64,000 nt of DNA from Idiomarina sp. MD25a (GCF_001870515.1 NZ_MDGT01000003.1:1122842-1186841); one strand, 5' to 3'. Shown: positions 51,721-60,579, numbered from the stretch's first letter. Numbers and translations are program-made. The notes: generated by a model not told the origin, from the sequence alone.

Positions 51721-51744
51721 GTTCTCTCAACCTGAACGAATGAC

Positions 51745-53304
51745 ATGAGACTAGAGATAACCTGCGATGACCGTTTGGGCATATGCCTTGATGTATTGCA
51801 GATACTTCGCGATCAAGAAATCGATTTAAGAGGTATTGAAATTGATCCGCGCGGAAAGATTTACCTAAACTTTCCTGAACTCGCGTTTGAAGACTTCAGC
51901 CACTTAATGCCACAAATACGTCGAATTCCAAATGTTATCGATGTGAAAACCATCCCATACATGCCTTTTGAGCGTGAGCATTTTGAATTTGATTTACTCT
52001 TGAGTACTTTGCCTGATCCGGTGATTTCCATCGATATCAAAGGGCGCATCGATATCATTAATGATGCCGCCGCACAGCTATTAGGTGCGCCGAAGGACAC
52101 CCTTAATGGTGAGTATTTATCACAATTTATCACTGGATTTGGGCTCGCGCGTTGGCTCGACAAACAGCCAAAGGAACCGGTTTTTGAGGCGGTTGTAATT
52201 AACAATGCCGAGTACTACGCACAGATTCTACCTATTTGGGTGACGGGCGAGGATAGCAGCCGGTCATTTGCGGGCGCCGTGTTAACGTGTAAGACCGAGC
52301 CAAACGTCGCTCAGTGGCAGAATAATAAAAACGACTCTGCCTTTGATCGGTTATTGACTGAAAACGCGGCATTCAAGAAAGTGATCAAAGAAGCACAGCG
52401 CATGGCAGAGCTCGATGCGCCACTTTTAATTGAGGGTGAGACCGGAGTTGGCAAAGAATTGCTAGCAAAGGCATGCCATCAAGCATCAGCGCGCGCCGAT
52501 AAACCGTTTTTGGCGATTAATTGCGCGGCATTACCTGATAATGTTGCCGAAAGTGAATTGTTTGGCCACGGCGCAGGCAGCTTGTCAGAACACAGTGCTA
52601 AAAAGACCGGCGTGTTAGAGCAAGCCGCTGGCGGTACCGTGTTACTGGACTCAGTCGGGGAGATGTCGATTAATCTGCAGGCCAAGCTATTGCGCTTTTT
52701 AGAGCACGGTGTGTTCCGTCGTATCGGCGAGGAGCAAGAAGTTAGCGTCGATGTACGAGTCATATGTACTGCACAAAATCATCTTTATGAGCTGGTTGAG
52801 GCGGGGGCTTTCCGGGAGGATTTATATTACCGACTCAACGTGCTCGCGTTGAATGTACCACCACTCCGAGAACGGAAAGCGGATACAGTGCTACTGGCTG
52901 AACACTTTATTTCGCAAGCGTGTAAATCGCTCGGACGCAGCTTGGTCAGACTGAGTCGTTCAGCAAAAGATCGCATTAAGAGTTATCAATGGCCAGGTAA
53001 CGTGCGGCAGTTGGAAAATACGATGTTCCGTTCGGTGTCTATGCTCGACGGCGACGTGCTCGAGGCAAATGATGTTAAGTTACCCGAAGCGCAAGTAGAC
53101 GATGATCCGTTAGCCATTGAAATTGAAGATATCAGTTTGGATGAGGCGGTGCGTCGATTCGAGAGTACCGTGCTTAAACGCCTTTATCCGAGCTTTCCAA
53201 GTACGCGGCAATTGGCGCGCCGGTTGGGTCTTTCGCATACAGCAGTCGCGAATAAGTTACGCGATTACGGGATTGGTAAGCAGCGTAAGAAAAGCCAGTC
53301 TTAA
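51745..53304 (+). CDS. tyrR: TyrR, aromatic amino acid-responsive regulator
   Basis: A 519-residue regulator: N-terminal ACT domain (residues about 1-70), PAS domain (about 78-185), AAA+ domain with Walker A GETGVGKE (231-238) and a C-terminal helix-turn-helix (STRQLARRLGLSHTAVANKLRDYG). The sigma-54-contacting GAFTGA loop is missing: the stretch after ELFGHG reads AGSLSEHSAKKTG, as in E. coli TyrR, so it should act on sigma-70 promoters. E. coli TyrR has 513 residues. It sits between the phh genes and hppD and has TyrR boxes on both sides. PhhR-type sigma-54 activators are less likely. Confidence 0.95.
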   Translation: MRLEITCDDRLGICLDVLQILRDQEIDLRGIEIDPRGKIYLNFPELAFEDFSHLMPQIRRIPNVIDVKTIPYMPFEREHFEFDLLLSTLPDPVISIDIKGRIDIINDAAAQLLGAPKDTLNGEYLSQFITGFGLARWLDKQPKEPVFEAVVINNAEYYAQILPIWVTGEDSSRSFAGAVLTCKTEPNVAQWQNNKNDSAFDRLLTENAAFKKVIKEAQRMAELDAPLLIEGETGVGKELLAKACHQASARADKPFLAINCAALPDNVAESELFGHGAGSLSEHSAKKTGVLEQAAGGTVLLDSVGEMSINLQAKLLRFLEHGVFRRIGEEQEVSVDVRVICTAQNHLYELVEAGAFREDLYYRLNVLALNVPPLRERKADTVLLAEHFISQACKSLGRSLVRLSRSAKDRIKSYQWPGNVRQLENTMFRSVSMLDGDVLEANDVKLPEAQVDDDPLAIEIEDISLDEAVRRFESTVLKRLYPSFPSTRQLARRLGLSHTAVANKLRDYGIGKQRKKSQS

Positions 53305-53309
53305 TCCGT

Positions 53310-53358
53310 TGTAAACTTTTTATAACACCTCGCGACAAGTTGTATATTAAACTTTACA
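53310..53358. promoter_or_regulatory. Paired TyrR boxes (weak plus strong) after tyrR
   Basis: Weak box TGTAAACTTTTTATAACA (53310-53327, 10 of 12 fixed bases) and strong box TGTATATTAAACTTTACA (53341-53358, 11 of 12). Their centres are 31 bases apart, three helical turns, the classical spacing for co-operative TyrR hexamer binding. A possible promoter overlaps the strong box (TTGTAT 53340-53345, TATTCA 53362-53367). Confidence 0.75.
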
Positions 53359-53380
53359 GAGTATTCATCTGAGTCCATGA

Positions 53381-53412
53381 GGAGAGCGCGTCTTAACGCG
53401 TTCTCCTTTTTT
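53381..53412 (+). terminator. Intrinsic terminator between TyrR boxes and hppD
   Basis: An 11-base-pair stem, GGAGAGCGCGT / ACGCGTTCTCC with one G-T pair, loop CTTA, then six T residues. It lies 76 bases after the tyrR stop and downstream of the strong TyrR box, so it may end tyrR transcripts or act as a leader attenuator for hppD. Confidence 0.88.
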
Positions 53413-53429
53413 GTAAATAAAAGGTTACA
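53412..53429. promoter_or_regulatory. Third TyrR box, proximal to hppD
   Basis: TGTAAATAAAAGGTTACA matches 11 of 12 fixed bases of the TyrR consensus. It begins at the end of the terminator T run and is 126 bases upstream of the hppD ATG, 71 bases (centre to centre) from the strong box. Confidence 0.65.
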
Positions 53430-53554
53430 AACTTTAGAGCCATCCTGCCTTCTGTAGTTTTCACGCTTTACTCGCTCATTTTAGCCAAGCCCCCTAAAGT
53501 AACGATTACATATAACAAAAACACCGATGTAATCGAACACAGAAGGAAGTAGTT

Positions 53555-54628
53555 ATGAGCGACATTAATTATAATCCACTTAACACCGACGGTTTTGAGT
53601 TTGTTGAATACACTGCACCTGATGCTAAAGGTATTGCAGCCCTTAAAGACTTGTTTGATAAGTTGGGCTTCACCGAAGTGGCTAAGCATAAAAGCAAAGA
53701 AGCGTGGCTTTATAAGCAAAACGATATTCAGTTCGTGATCAATTCACAAGTAGGTGGACAAGCAGAGGAATTCGCTAGAAAGCACGGCCCGAGTGTATGT
53801 GGTATGGCATGGCGTGTCGCGGATGCAAAAAAAGCGCTCGAGCATGCGTTAGATAATGGTGCGAAAGCATTCCCAGCAGACCAAGGCGTGATTGAAGACA
53901 TCCCCGCGGTATACGGTATTGGCGAGAGTGCACTGTACTTTATCGATAACTATCAGGATATGGCCGTTTATACTGACCACTTTGAATTCTATCCTGACTG
54001 GCAAGAAAAAATGTCGTCACATGCCGCAGGTCTATATGAAATTGACCACCTTACCCACAACGTATTCCGCGGCAATATGGATACTTGGGCTGGCTTCTAC
54101 GAGCGTATCGGTAACTTCCGTGAGATCCGCTATTTCGATATCGAAGGCAAACTCACAGGCTTGTTAAGCCGTGCAATGACTGCGCCGTGCGGCAAAATTC
54201 GTATCCCGATTAACGAATCGCACGACGACAAATCGCAAATCGAGGAATACCTGCGCGAGTATAACGGTGAAGGCATTCAACACATTGCATTAACCAGTGA
54301 CAATATCTATAAAACGGTAAAAGATTTGCGCAGTATCGGCATGGAGTTCATGGACACGCCAGATACTTACTACGAGAAAATCAATGAGCGCGTAGAAGGT
54401 CATGAAGAAGATGTTGAAGCACTTCGTGATCAGCGCATTTTGATCGACGGCGCGCCGATGAAAGATGGCATCTTGCTGCAAATCTTTACCCAAACCGTGA
54501 TTGGTCCTGTGTTCTTTGAAATTATTCAGCGTAAAGGTAACGAAGGTTTTGGTGAAGGTAACTTCAAAGCTTTATTCGAAAGTATCGAAGAAGACCAAAT
54601 CCGTCGAGGAGTGTTGAGCGATGCGTAA
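53555..54628 (+). CDS. hppD: 4-hydroxyphenylpyruvate dioxygenase
   Basis: A 357-residue Fe(II) enzyme that converts 4-hydroxyphenylpyruvate to homogentisate. The iron ligands are His165 (EIDHLTHNVF), His243 (GIQHIALTS) and Glu322 (PVFFEIIQRKG); the C-terminal GFGEGNFKALFESIE helix gates the active site. An AGAAGGAAG ribosome-binding site precedes the ATG. The 250-base region upstream holds three TyrR boxes and a terminator. The gene overlaps hmgA by eight bases, starting the operon hppD-hmgA-fahA-maiA. Confidence 0.98.
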   Translation: MSDINYNPLNTDGFEFVEYTAPDAKGIAALKDLFDKLGFTEVAKHKSKEAWLYKQNDIQFVINSQVGGQAEEFARKHGPSVCGMAWRVADAKKALEHALDNGAKAFPADQGVIEDIPAVYGIGESALYFIDNYQDMAVYTDHFEFYPDWQEKMSSHAAGLYEIDHLTHNVFRGNMDTWAGFYERIGNFREIRYFDIEGKLTGLLSRAMTAPCGKIRIPINESHDDKSQIEEYLREYNGEGIQHIALTSDNIYKTVKDLRSIGMEFMDTPDTYYEKINERVEGHEEDVEALRDQRILIDGAPMKDGILLQIFTQTVIGPVFFEIIQRKGNEGFGEGNFKALFESIEEDQIRRGVLSDA

Positions 54629-55751
54629 GTGGATCAGCTTTCCCAAACAGGAAGGCGCGCATTCACGGCAGGCTCATGCTGACTTTCCTGAGCAGGCGAT
54701 GTATGAACGTGAAGCGGGTCGAAGTGGATTCTTCGGCCCTGCGACTCATTTCCATCATCAGCACGCACCGACAGGTTGGTCGGATTGGCAAGGGCCGTTG
54801 CGTCCGCGCGCCTTCGACTTTAATCAACTGAAAGACCTAGACCAAGAAAACCCGTGGTTGGTAAATAATCTGCTCGAGAACGCTAACTGTAAGTTTCGTT
54901 TATGGCACTGCCAAAGCAAGATGAACTACCTGGTGCGTAATGCCGATGGTGATGACTTATTGTTTGTTCATGAGGGCAGTGGCCATGTATTTTGCGATTA
55001 CGGGCATATCAAGCTAGTTAAAGGCGACTACTTTCTCATTCCACGCTCAACGAGCTGGCGCATTGCGCCCGAAGAGCCTATGCAGCTGTTGATGATCGAA
55101 GCGACGAATGGTGCGTATCAGTTACCTGAAAAAGGACTGGTCGGTAACCACGCGATTTTCGATCCGGCGGTACTGGATACACCGGCGATTGATGATGCCT
55201 TTAAGGCACAATATAGCGAAGAGCAGACGCAAACCTTCGTCAAACGTCACCAGCAGGTTTCGGTGATTACCTACCCGTTTAATCCGCTGGATGCGGTGGG
55301 TTGGCATGGCGATTTGGCACCGGTTCGACTCAATTGGCGTGATATTCGCCCGCTGATGAGCCATCGCTATCATTTACCGCCGTCAGCGCACACTACGTTT
55401 GTTGCTGAGCGCTTCGTCGTGTGTACTTTTGTTCCGCGTCCAATCGAAAGTGACCCAGGCGCGCTTAAAGTTCCGTTTTATCATAATAACGATGATTATG
55501 ACGAAGTGTTGTTCTATCACGAAGGCGACTTCTTTAGTCGAGATAACATTGATCGTGGTATGGTGACCTTTCATCCGGCAGGTTTTACGCACGGGCCACA
55601 CCCAAAAGCCTTTAAAGCGGGTCTAGAACATAAAAAGAAATTCACCGATGAAGTCGCAGTCATGCTCGACACGCGTGATGCATTAGAGGCATCCGATGCG
55701 GCAATGAGTGTTGAGAATCCAGACTACGTGTTCAGTTGGAAGGAGAAGTAG
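54621..55751 (+). CDS. hmgA: Homogentisate 1,2-dioxygenase
   Basis: A 376-residue Fe(II) ring-cleaving enzyme giving maleylacetoacetate. The C-terminal cupin region has NNDDYDEVLFYHEGDFFSR and FHPAGFTHGPHP, which carry the iron ligands. It is shorter than the well-studied Pseudomonas and human enzymes (over 430), a compact form that I believe is common in marine bacteria. The ATG lies inside the last codons of hppD (eight-base overlap), and fahA starts six bases after it. Confidence 0.93.
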   Translation: MRKWISFPKQEGAHSRQAHADFPEQAMYEREAGRSGFFGPATHFHHQHAPTGWSDWQGPLRPRAFDFNQLKDLDQENPWLVNNLLENANCKFRLWHCQSKMNYLVRNADGDDLLFVHEGSGHVFCDYGHIKLVKGDYFLIPRSTSWRIAPEEPMQLLMIEATNGAYQLPEKGLVGNHAIFDPAVLDTPAIDDAFKAQYSEEQTQTFVKRHQQVSVITYPFNPLDAVGWHGDLAPVRLNWRDIRPLMSHRYHLPPSAHTTFVAERFVVCTFVPRPIESDPGALKVPFYHNNDDYDEVLFYHEGDFFSRDNIDRGMVTFHPAGFTHGPHPKAFKAGLEHKKKFTDEVAVMLDTRDALEASDAAMSVENPDYVFSWKEK

Positions 55752-55757
55752 AATAAT

Positions 55758-56780
55758 ATGAAACTAGCAACTTATCGAAATGGTACGCGCGATGGCCAGC
55801 TGATGGTCGTCAGCCGTGACTTAACCAAAGCAGTAGCCATTCCAGCCATCGCGAGTTGTATGCAAGAGCTCGTTGATAACTGGGACGAGCTTGCGCCAAA
55901 AGCTGACGCGGTTTATCAATCACTGAATCAAGGTGATGTTGAAGGGTCTGTGACATTTGAGCAGCATTTATGTGAGTCACCGCTACCACGGGCTTATCAG
56001 TGGGCTGATGGCAGCGCTTATGTGAATCACGTTGAATTGGTACGTAAAGCGCGCGGTGCTGAAATGCCACCGAGCTTTTGGGAAGATCCTTTGATGTATC
56101 AAGGGGGCTCAGATGATTTTCTCGCGCCTCACGATGATATTGAGATGGCAAGCAATGAATGGGGCATCGATTTCGAAGGCGAAATCGCAGTCATCACTGA
56201 CGACGTCCCTATGGGGATTGAAGCCAAAGATGCCAGCCAACACATTAAATTATTGATGTTGGTCAATGATGTATCTTTACGTGGCCTGATTCCGGGTGAG
56301 CTGGGTAAAGGCTTCGGCTTTTTCCAGAGCAAACCCTCATCTGCATTTTCGCCGGTTGCCGTCACGCCGGACGAGTTGGGTGACGCATGGCAAGACAGCA
56401 AAGTGCATTTACCGCTGTTATCACAATATAACGGAAAGCCTTTCGGTAAACCTAACGCGGGCGAAGACATGACATTTAACTTCGCGCAGTTGGTTGCTCA
56501 CGCAGCAAAAACTCGCCATTTGGGTGCCGGTGCAATCATTGGTTCAGGTACAGTATCCAATAAGCAGGGCACCGATCATGGGACCGCGATCGCCGAAGGT
56601 GGCGTAGGGTATAGCTGTATCGCAGAAGTGCGTATGATCGAAACTATTCGTGACGGTCAGCCCACAACAAAGTTTATGGACTTTGGTGATACCATCCATT
56701 TTGAAATGAAAAATGCCGATGGCGAGTCGATCTTCGGCGCTATCGACCAAAAAGTGGTGCAATACAAAGGACCGCAATAA
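55758..56780 (+). CDS. fahA: Fumarylacetoacetate hydrolase
   Basis: A 340-residue FAH-superfamily enzyme for the last step of tyrosine breakdown, giving fumarate and acetoacetate. HVELVRKARGAEMP near residues 95-108, the metal-binding DFEGEIAVITDD, and GAGAIIGSGTVSN and DHGTAIAEGG are visible. This is the compact FAH form found in bacterial hmg operons, not the 430-residue eukaryotic type. Its TAA overlaps the ATG of maiA. Confidence 0.94.
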   Translation: MKLATYRNGTRDGQLMVVSRDLTKAVAIPAIASCMQELVDNWDELAPKADAVYQSLNQGDVEGSVTFEQHLCESPLPRAYQWADGSAYVNHVELVRKARGAEMPPSFWEDPLMYQGGSDDFLAPHDDIEMASNEWGIDFEGEIAVITDDVPMGIEAKDASQHIKLLMLVNDVSLRGLIPGELGKGFGFFQSKPSSAFSPVAVTPDELGDAWQDSKVHLPLLSQYNGKPFGKPNAGEDMTFNFAQLVAHAAKTRHLGAGAIIGSGTVSNKQGTDHGTAIAEGGVGYSCIAEVRMIETIRDGQPTTKFMDFGDTIHFEMKNADGESIFGAIDQKVVQYKGPQ

Positions 56781-57421
56781 TGATGGAACTTTACGGATAC
56801 TGGCGCTCAAGCGCCAGTTTTCGTGTGCGCTTAGGACTCGCATTTAAACAGTGCGACTATACTTATCATCCGGTTCACCTAGTCAAAGATGGCGGTGAGC
56901 AACATAGTGAAGCGTACCGGAAACTAAACCCTTCTGAACTCGTCCCGACATTGATTGACGGTGACGTAAAACTCAACCAGTCGCTAGCCATTCTCGAATA
57001 TCTCGATGATTGTTACCCCGATAATCCTTTGTTACCCGCGGAACATGTTGCCAAAGCGCAAGTGCGTGCGCTCGCCTATGATCTAGCGTGTGAGCTGCAA
57101 CCCGTAACCAACTTGCGTGTATTGCAATATTTGACGGGCACGCTTAAATGCAGTGATGAACAGAAAGTTGAGTGGATCCACCACTGGGTCAAGAAGAGCT
57201 TTACCGCATTTGAACAGCGTCTTGCCGATTATGCAGGTGATTATTGCTTTGGAAATTCGGTAACATTGGCAGATATTTGTTTGTTGCCGCAAGTCTACAA
57301 CGCAGTTCGGTTTAACGTGCCGCTAGACGACTATCCAAATCTATTGCGTGTACACAGCAATTTATTAAAGCTGGATGCGGTTCAACAAGCCTTACCGGAA
57401 AATCAACCCGACGCACAATAA
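56780..57421 (+). CDS. maiA: Maleylacetoacetate isomerase (zeta-class GST)
   Basis: A 213-residue glutathione-dependent isomerase that turns maleylacetoacetate into fumarylacetoacetate. The zeta-class active-site motif RSSASFRVRLGL near the N-terminus, NPSELVPTLIDGD and QSLAILEYLDD are present; the C-terminal helical domain has SVTLADICLLPQVYNA. The start is ATG 56780 or 56783 (adjacent codons), overlapping fahA by one base. It ends the operon; the enzyme order in the pathway is hppD, hmgA, maiA, fahA. Confidence 0.96.
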   Translation: MMELYGYWRSSASFRVRLGLAFKQCDYTYHPVHLVKDGGEQHSEAYRKLNPSELVPTLIDGDVKLNQSLAILEYLDDCYPDNPLLPAEHVAKAQVRALAYDLACELQPVTNLRVLQYLTGTLKCSDEQKVEWIHHWVKKSFTAFEQRLADYAGDYCFGNSVTLADICLLPQVYNAVRFNVPLDDYPNLLRVHSNLLKLDAVQQALPENQPDAQ

Positions 57422-57432
57422 AGGAAATCAGT

Positions 57433-59928
57433 ATGCAAAAATCCCGTTTGGTGATCGCACTGAGCGCGGCGCTCGTCACTGCGTCTTGCGCATCCACTCA
57501 AAGCACGGTTGCGCAATCTACAACCACTCATAAAGCGCCCACACCCGCGACTTTAAAAGCAGACCCACTGGCTTCGGCTGAGGGCGTCGCTGAACTTACC
57601 CTTGAGCAAATCATGGCTGATCCCGACTGGATGGGGCGCTTTCCTGAAAACGCGTTTTGGAGCTTAGACGGGCAAGATATCTTGTTCTACCAAAAACGCG
57701 AGGGTAGCGAAGTTCGCGACTTAATGATAATCAAGGGTGGACAAGGTAATCCCCAGGCTGTGCCACTCTCTGAGCAACACCTATATATCGCTGACGAAAA
57801 AGAATCGTCCGTGGCGGGTGACTGGTTAGCATACACCTATAAAGGTAATGTGTTTGTTCGTTTTGGTAATGGTGAGGTGAAGCAACTCACACGTGATAGC
57901 GAACGTCAGCACAACCTTCAAGCAATGGCGGATGGTTCGCTAAGCTATCAACAAGGTCAGCAGTTCTTCCGTATCGACGTACGTTCAGGTTTGTCACAGC
58001 AAATGGCTGATATACAGTTCGCTGATGAACCACAAGCTAATGAAGCGCCGGCTGACTATATCGCTAAGGAAGAACAGAAGCTGATTCAGTTCGTACAGAA
58101 AGAGCGTAAAAATCGTGCCGAACAGTTTGAATATCAGCAGCAGTTACAACAACAAAATGACACATTAGCGCCGCAGGCGTTTTATCTTGATAAACGTATG
58201 CAATGGGTCGATGGACGCCTGTCGCCGAACGGACGTTACCTGTTGGTTGCTATGTCCGAGCCACAGAGTTGGCGCGATGACGGTGATATCATGCCGAACT
58301 ACATCACTGAAGATGGCCGCATTGAGCCGGAGAAAGTGCGTCGCCGTGTCGCTGATGCCAAACCTCAGCAACATCAGTTAGTGTTGCTGGATCTGCAGAA
58401 GCATACTCAAACGAGTTTGACCTACAATACACTCGACGGCTGGAACGAAGACGTATTGGCCGCGGTAAAAGCTGAGAATGCCAAGGCGGAAGGGCAGTCA
58501 TACGAAAGCAAAAAAGAACCACGTGCTATTCAGTTGATGGCGGACTGGGGCTGGGAAAACGGTGCGATTCAGTGGAACCAAGAAGGTTCGGAAGTGGCCG
58601 TCATGCTCGAAGCTTGGGACAACAAGGATCGTTGGATTGCGACCGTCGACTTCGGCGCCAAACAGTTAGAGCAGCAAGATCGCTTACACGACGATGCATG
58701 GATTAATTACACACACAATGAGTTTGGCTGGGTCGATGAAGATACGCTTTGGTTTATGTCCGAGGCGGACGGCTACTCACACCTATACGCGCGTGATCTT
58801 GATCAACAAACCACGCAGTTAACTGAAGGCCAATACGTGGTTGAAACACCGACACTATCGGCTGATAGCAGTCAGTTGTACTTTCAAGCCAATCAACCCC
58901 ACCCCGGTATTTATGAGATTTACCGTGTAGCAGTAGATGGCTCAAGTGAGCCCGAACAGCTCACAGACTTAGGTGGAATGACGGGCTATGAATTAAGTCC
59001 AACGAGTGAACGGTTATTACTCACGTATTCGACGCCTTTGATGCCGCCTGAGCTTTATGTCAAGAATGCTGATGCGACAGATGAGGCACAGCGCCTCACT
59101 CACACAGTATCTGAGAAATTCTTAAGTATCGACTGGACCGCGCCGGAGATCGTGCCAATTGCTTCATCCCACGTAGATGAGCCGATTTATACACGGGTAT
59201 ACAAACCGGAAGGTTTTGATGCCGATCGTGCGCAAGAGTACCCAGCAGTGGTATTTATTCACGGCGCGGGTTACCTACAAAACGCGCATATGGGCTGGTC
59301 CGGTTATTTCCGTGAATTTATGTTCCATAGCTTCCTTAATAAGCAAGGTTATGTCGTTGCTGATCTCGATTACCGAGGTTCGAAAGGTTACGGACGTGAT
59401 TGGCGCACCGCTATCTATCGCCAAATGGGCACGCCTGAAGTTGAAGATTTGGTCGATGTAACGGATTGGCTACAAACCAATGCAAACGTTGATGGCGAGC
59501 GCATGGGTACTTATGGTGGCTCGTATGGTGGCTTCTTAACCTTTATGGCGCTATTTAAAGAACCTGGTTTATTCCAAGCGGGGTCGGCGCTGCGTCCAGT
59601 GACCGACTGGGCACATTACAACACGGGTTATACGTCCAATATTCTTAACCTACCGCAGGATGATGCGATTGCTTATCGCCGCAGTTCACCCATTTACTAT
59701 GCGGACGGTTTAGAGGACGCCTTGTTAATTAACTCACCGATGGTGGATGACAACGTATTCTTCCAAGACAGCGTGCGCCTTGTGCAACGTTTGATTGAGT
59801 TGAAAAAGACCGACTGGGAAACCGCGATTTATCCAGTGGAGCCGCACGGCTTCCGTCAGCCGGAGAGTTGGTTAAACGAATACCGTCGTATCTACAAGCT
59901 GTTTGAGGAAAACTTACAGCAGGATTAA
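57433..59928 (+). CDS. Exported S9-family (prolyl oligopeptidase/DPP type) peptidase
   Basis: An 831-residue exported serine peptidase. The N-terminus is a signal peptide, with a possible but non-ideal lipobox (VTASC). A long beta-propeller-like region (about residues 60-590) precedes an alpha/beta hydrolase domain with the triad Ser697 (GGSYGGF), Asp772 (MVDDNVFF) and His805 (EPHGF). It should remove dipeptides or cleave short peptides in the periplasm or at the cell surface. It lies only 11 bases after maiA with no visible terminator, so read-through is possible. Confidence 0.92.
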   Translation: MQKSRLVIALSAALVTASCASTQSTVAQSTTTHKAPTPATLKADPLASAEGVAELTLEQIMADPDWMGRFPENAFWSLDGQDILFYQKREGSEVRDLMIIKGGQGNPQAVPLSEQHLYIADEKESSVAGDWLAYTYKGNVFVRFGNGEVKQLTRDSERQHNLQAMADGSLSYQQGQQFFRIDVRSGLSQQMADIQFADEPQANEAPADYIAKEEQKLIQFVQKERKNRAEQFEYQQQLQQQNDTLAPQAFYLDKRMQWVDGRLSPNGRYLLVAMSEPQSWRDDGDIMPNYITEDGRIEPEKVRRRVADAKPQQHQLVLLDLQKHTQTSLTYNTLDGWNEDVLAAVKAENAKAEGQSYESKKEPRAIQLMADWGWENGAIQWNQEGSEVAVMLEAWDNKDRWIATVDFGAKQLEQQDRLHDDAWINYTHNEFGWVDEDTLWFMSEADGYSHLYARDLDQQTTQLTEGQYVVETPTLSADSSQLYFQANQPHPGIYEIYRVAVDGSSEPEQLTDLGGMTGYELSPTSERLLLTYSTPLMPPELYVKNADATDEAQRLTHTVSEKFLSIDWTAPEIVPIASSHVDEPIYTRVYKPEGFDADRAQEYPAVVFIHGAGYLQNAHMGWSGYFREFMFHSFLNKQGYVVADLDYRGSKGYGRDWRTAIYRQMGTPEVEDLVDVTDWLQTNANVDGERMGTYGGSYGGFLTFMALFKEPGLFQAGSALRPVTDWAHYNTGYTSNILNLPQDDAIAYRRSSPIYYADGLEDALLINSPMVDDNVFFQDSVRLVQRLIELKKTDWETAIYPVEPHGFRQPESWLNEYRRIYKLFEENLQQD

Positions 59929-59937
59929 TCCTGCTGT
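59916..59937. terminator. Palindromic bidirectional terminator carrying both stop codons
   Basis: A perfect 22-base palindrome, arms ACAGCAGGAT / ATCCTGCTGT with a TA centre, followed by GTTTTC; on the other strand AAGTTTTCC follows. It contains the stop codon of the S9 peptidase (59926-59928) and of the convergent protease (59925-59927). Confidence 0.75.
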
Positions 59938-60509
59938 GTTTTCTGCCTGTTTACGGCGTCGGCTAAACGGCGCCGTTGCAGGAACCAAGTGACACCGCCA
60001 GCAATCATGCCGGCTGCGTGAATCAAGGCGACATCCGGACCGACAAAATGGTCAGGTCTGAAGCCTGCTAGCTCGGCAATTACCTTACCCAGTAAAATCA
60101 CAATGACTGCTGCGTACCAAGGCTGCTTGATTGCCGCATTGACGAGGCATACCAACAACAAACCATGCAGTACCCCCGATAATCCGACATATTCTATCGT
60201 CTCCGGCCACAGCCATAGCAGACCACCGCTTACTACACTGATGAGCAGATAGTTATTGAATAACTGACGCATATCGAATTGGTCATTAAAAATGCCAACA
60301 ATTAGTGCCAGTCCCGCCATGTTAAATAGCCAGTGATTCCAATCTAAATGTACTAACGGAGCGCTGACTAGAGTCCAGATACTTTCACCCAGTTGAGCAC
60401 TGTTATATGTCAACATTGCGTGGTAGGGCAGCCATTGAATGACCAATGATATTAAAATTAATACCGCTGCCGCCATTGCTCCGCTGGTGAGTGATTGGGT
60501 TTTGTTCAT
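59925..60509 (-). CDS. Rhombosortase-like rhomboid protease
   Basis: A 194-residue membrane protein with about six membrane segments. The rhomboid catalytic Ser111 is in GLSGVLHG and the partner His164 in LIHAAGMIAGG; HLDWNHWLFNMAGL is the conserved loop. The SG-x-LHG form and small size match rhombosortase (RrtA group), which cleaves GlyGly-CTERM tails from exported enzymes. I start at ATG 60509; a longer frame would overlap the ggt start. No GlyGly-CTERM protein is seen in the window. Confidence 0.85.
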   Translation of the reverse strand: MNKTQSLTSGAMAAAVLILISLVIQWLPYHAMLTYNSAQLGESIWTLVSAPLVHLDWNHWLFNMAGLALIVGIFNDQFDMRQLFNNYLLISVVSGGLLWLWPETIEYVGLSGVLHGLLLVCLVNAAIKQPWYAAVIVILLGKVIAELAGFRPDHFVGPDVALIHAAGMIAGGVTWFLQRRRLADAVNRQKTQQD

Positions 60510-60579
60510 AAGCGTTTGCCTGTTCTCCTGTTGCTCCGTATGATAGAGACCACTACTTGTACCAGATGTTAGGGCTATC

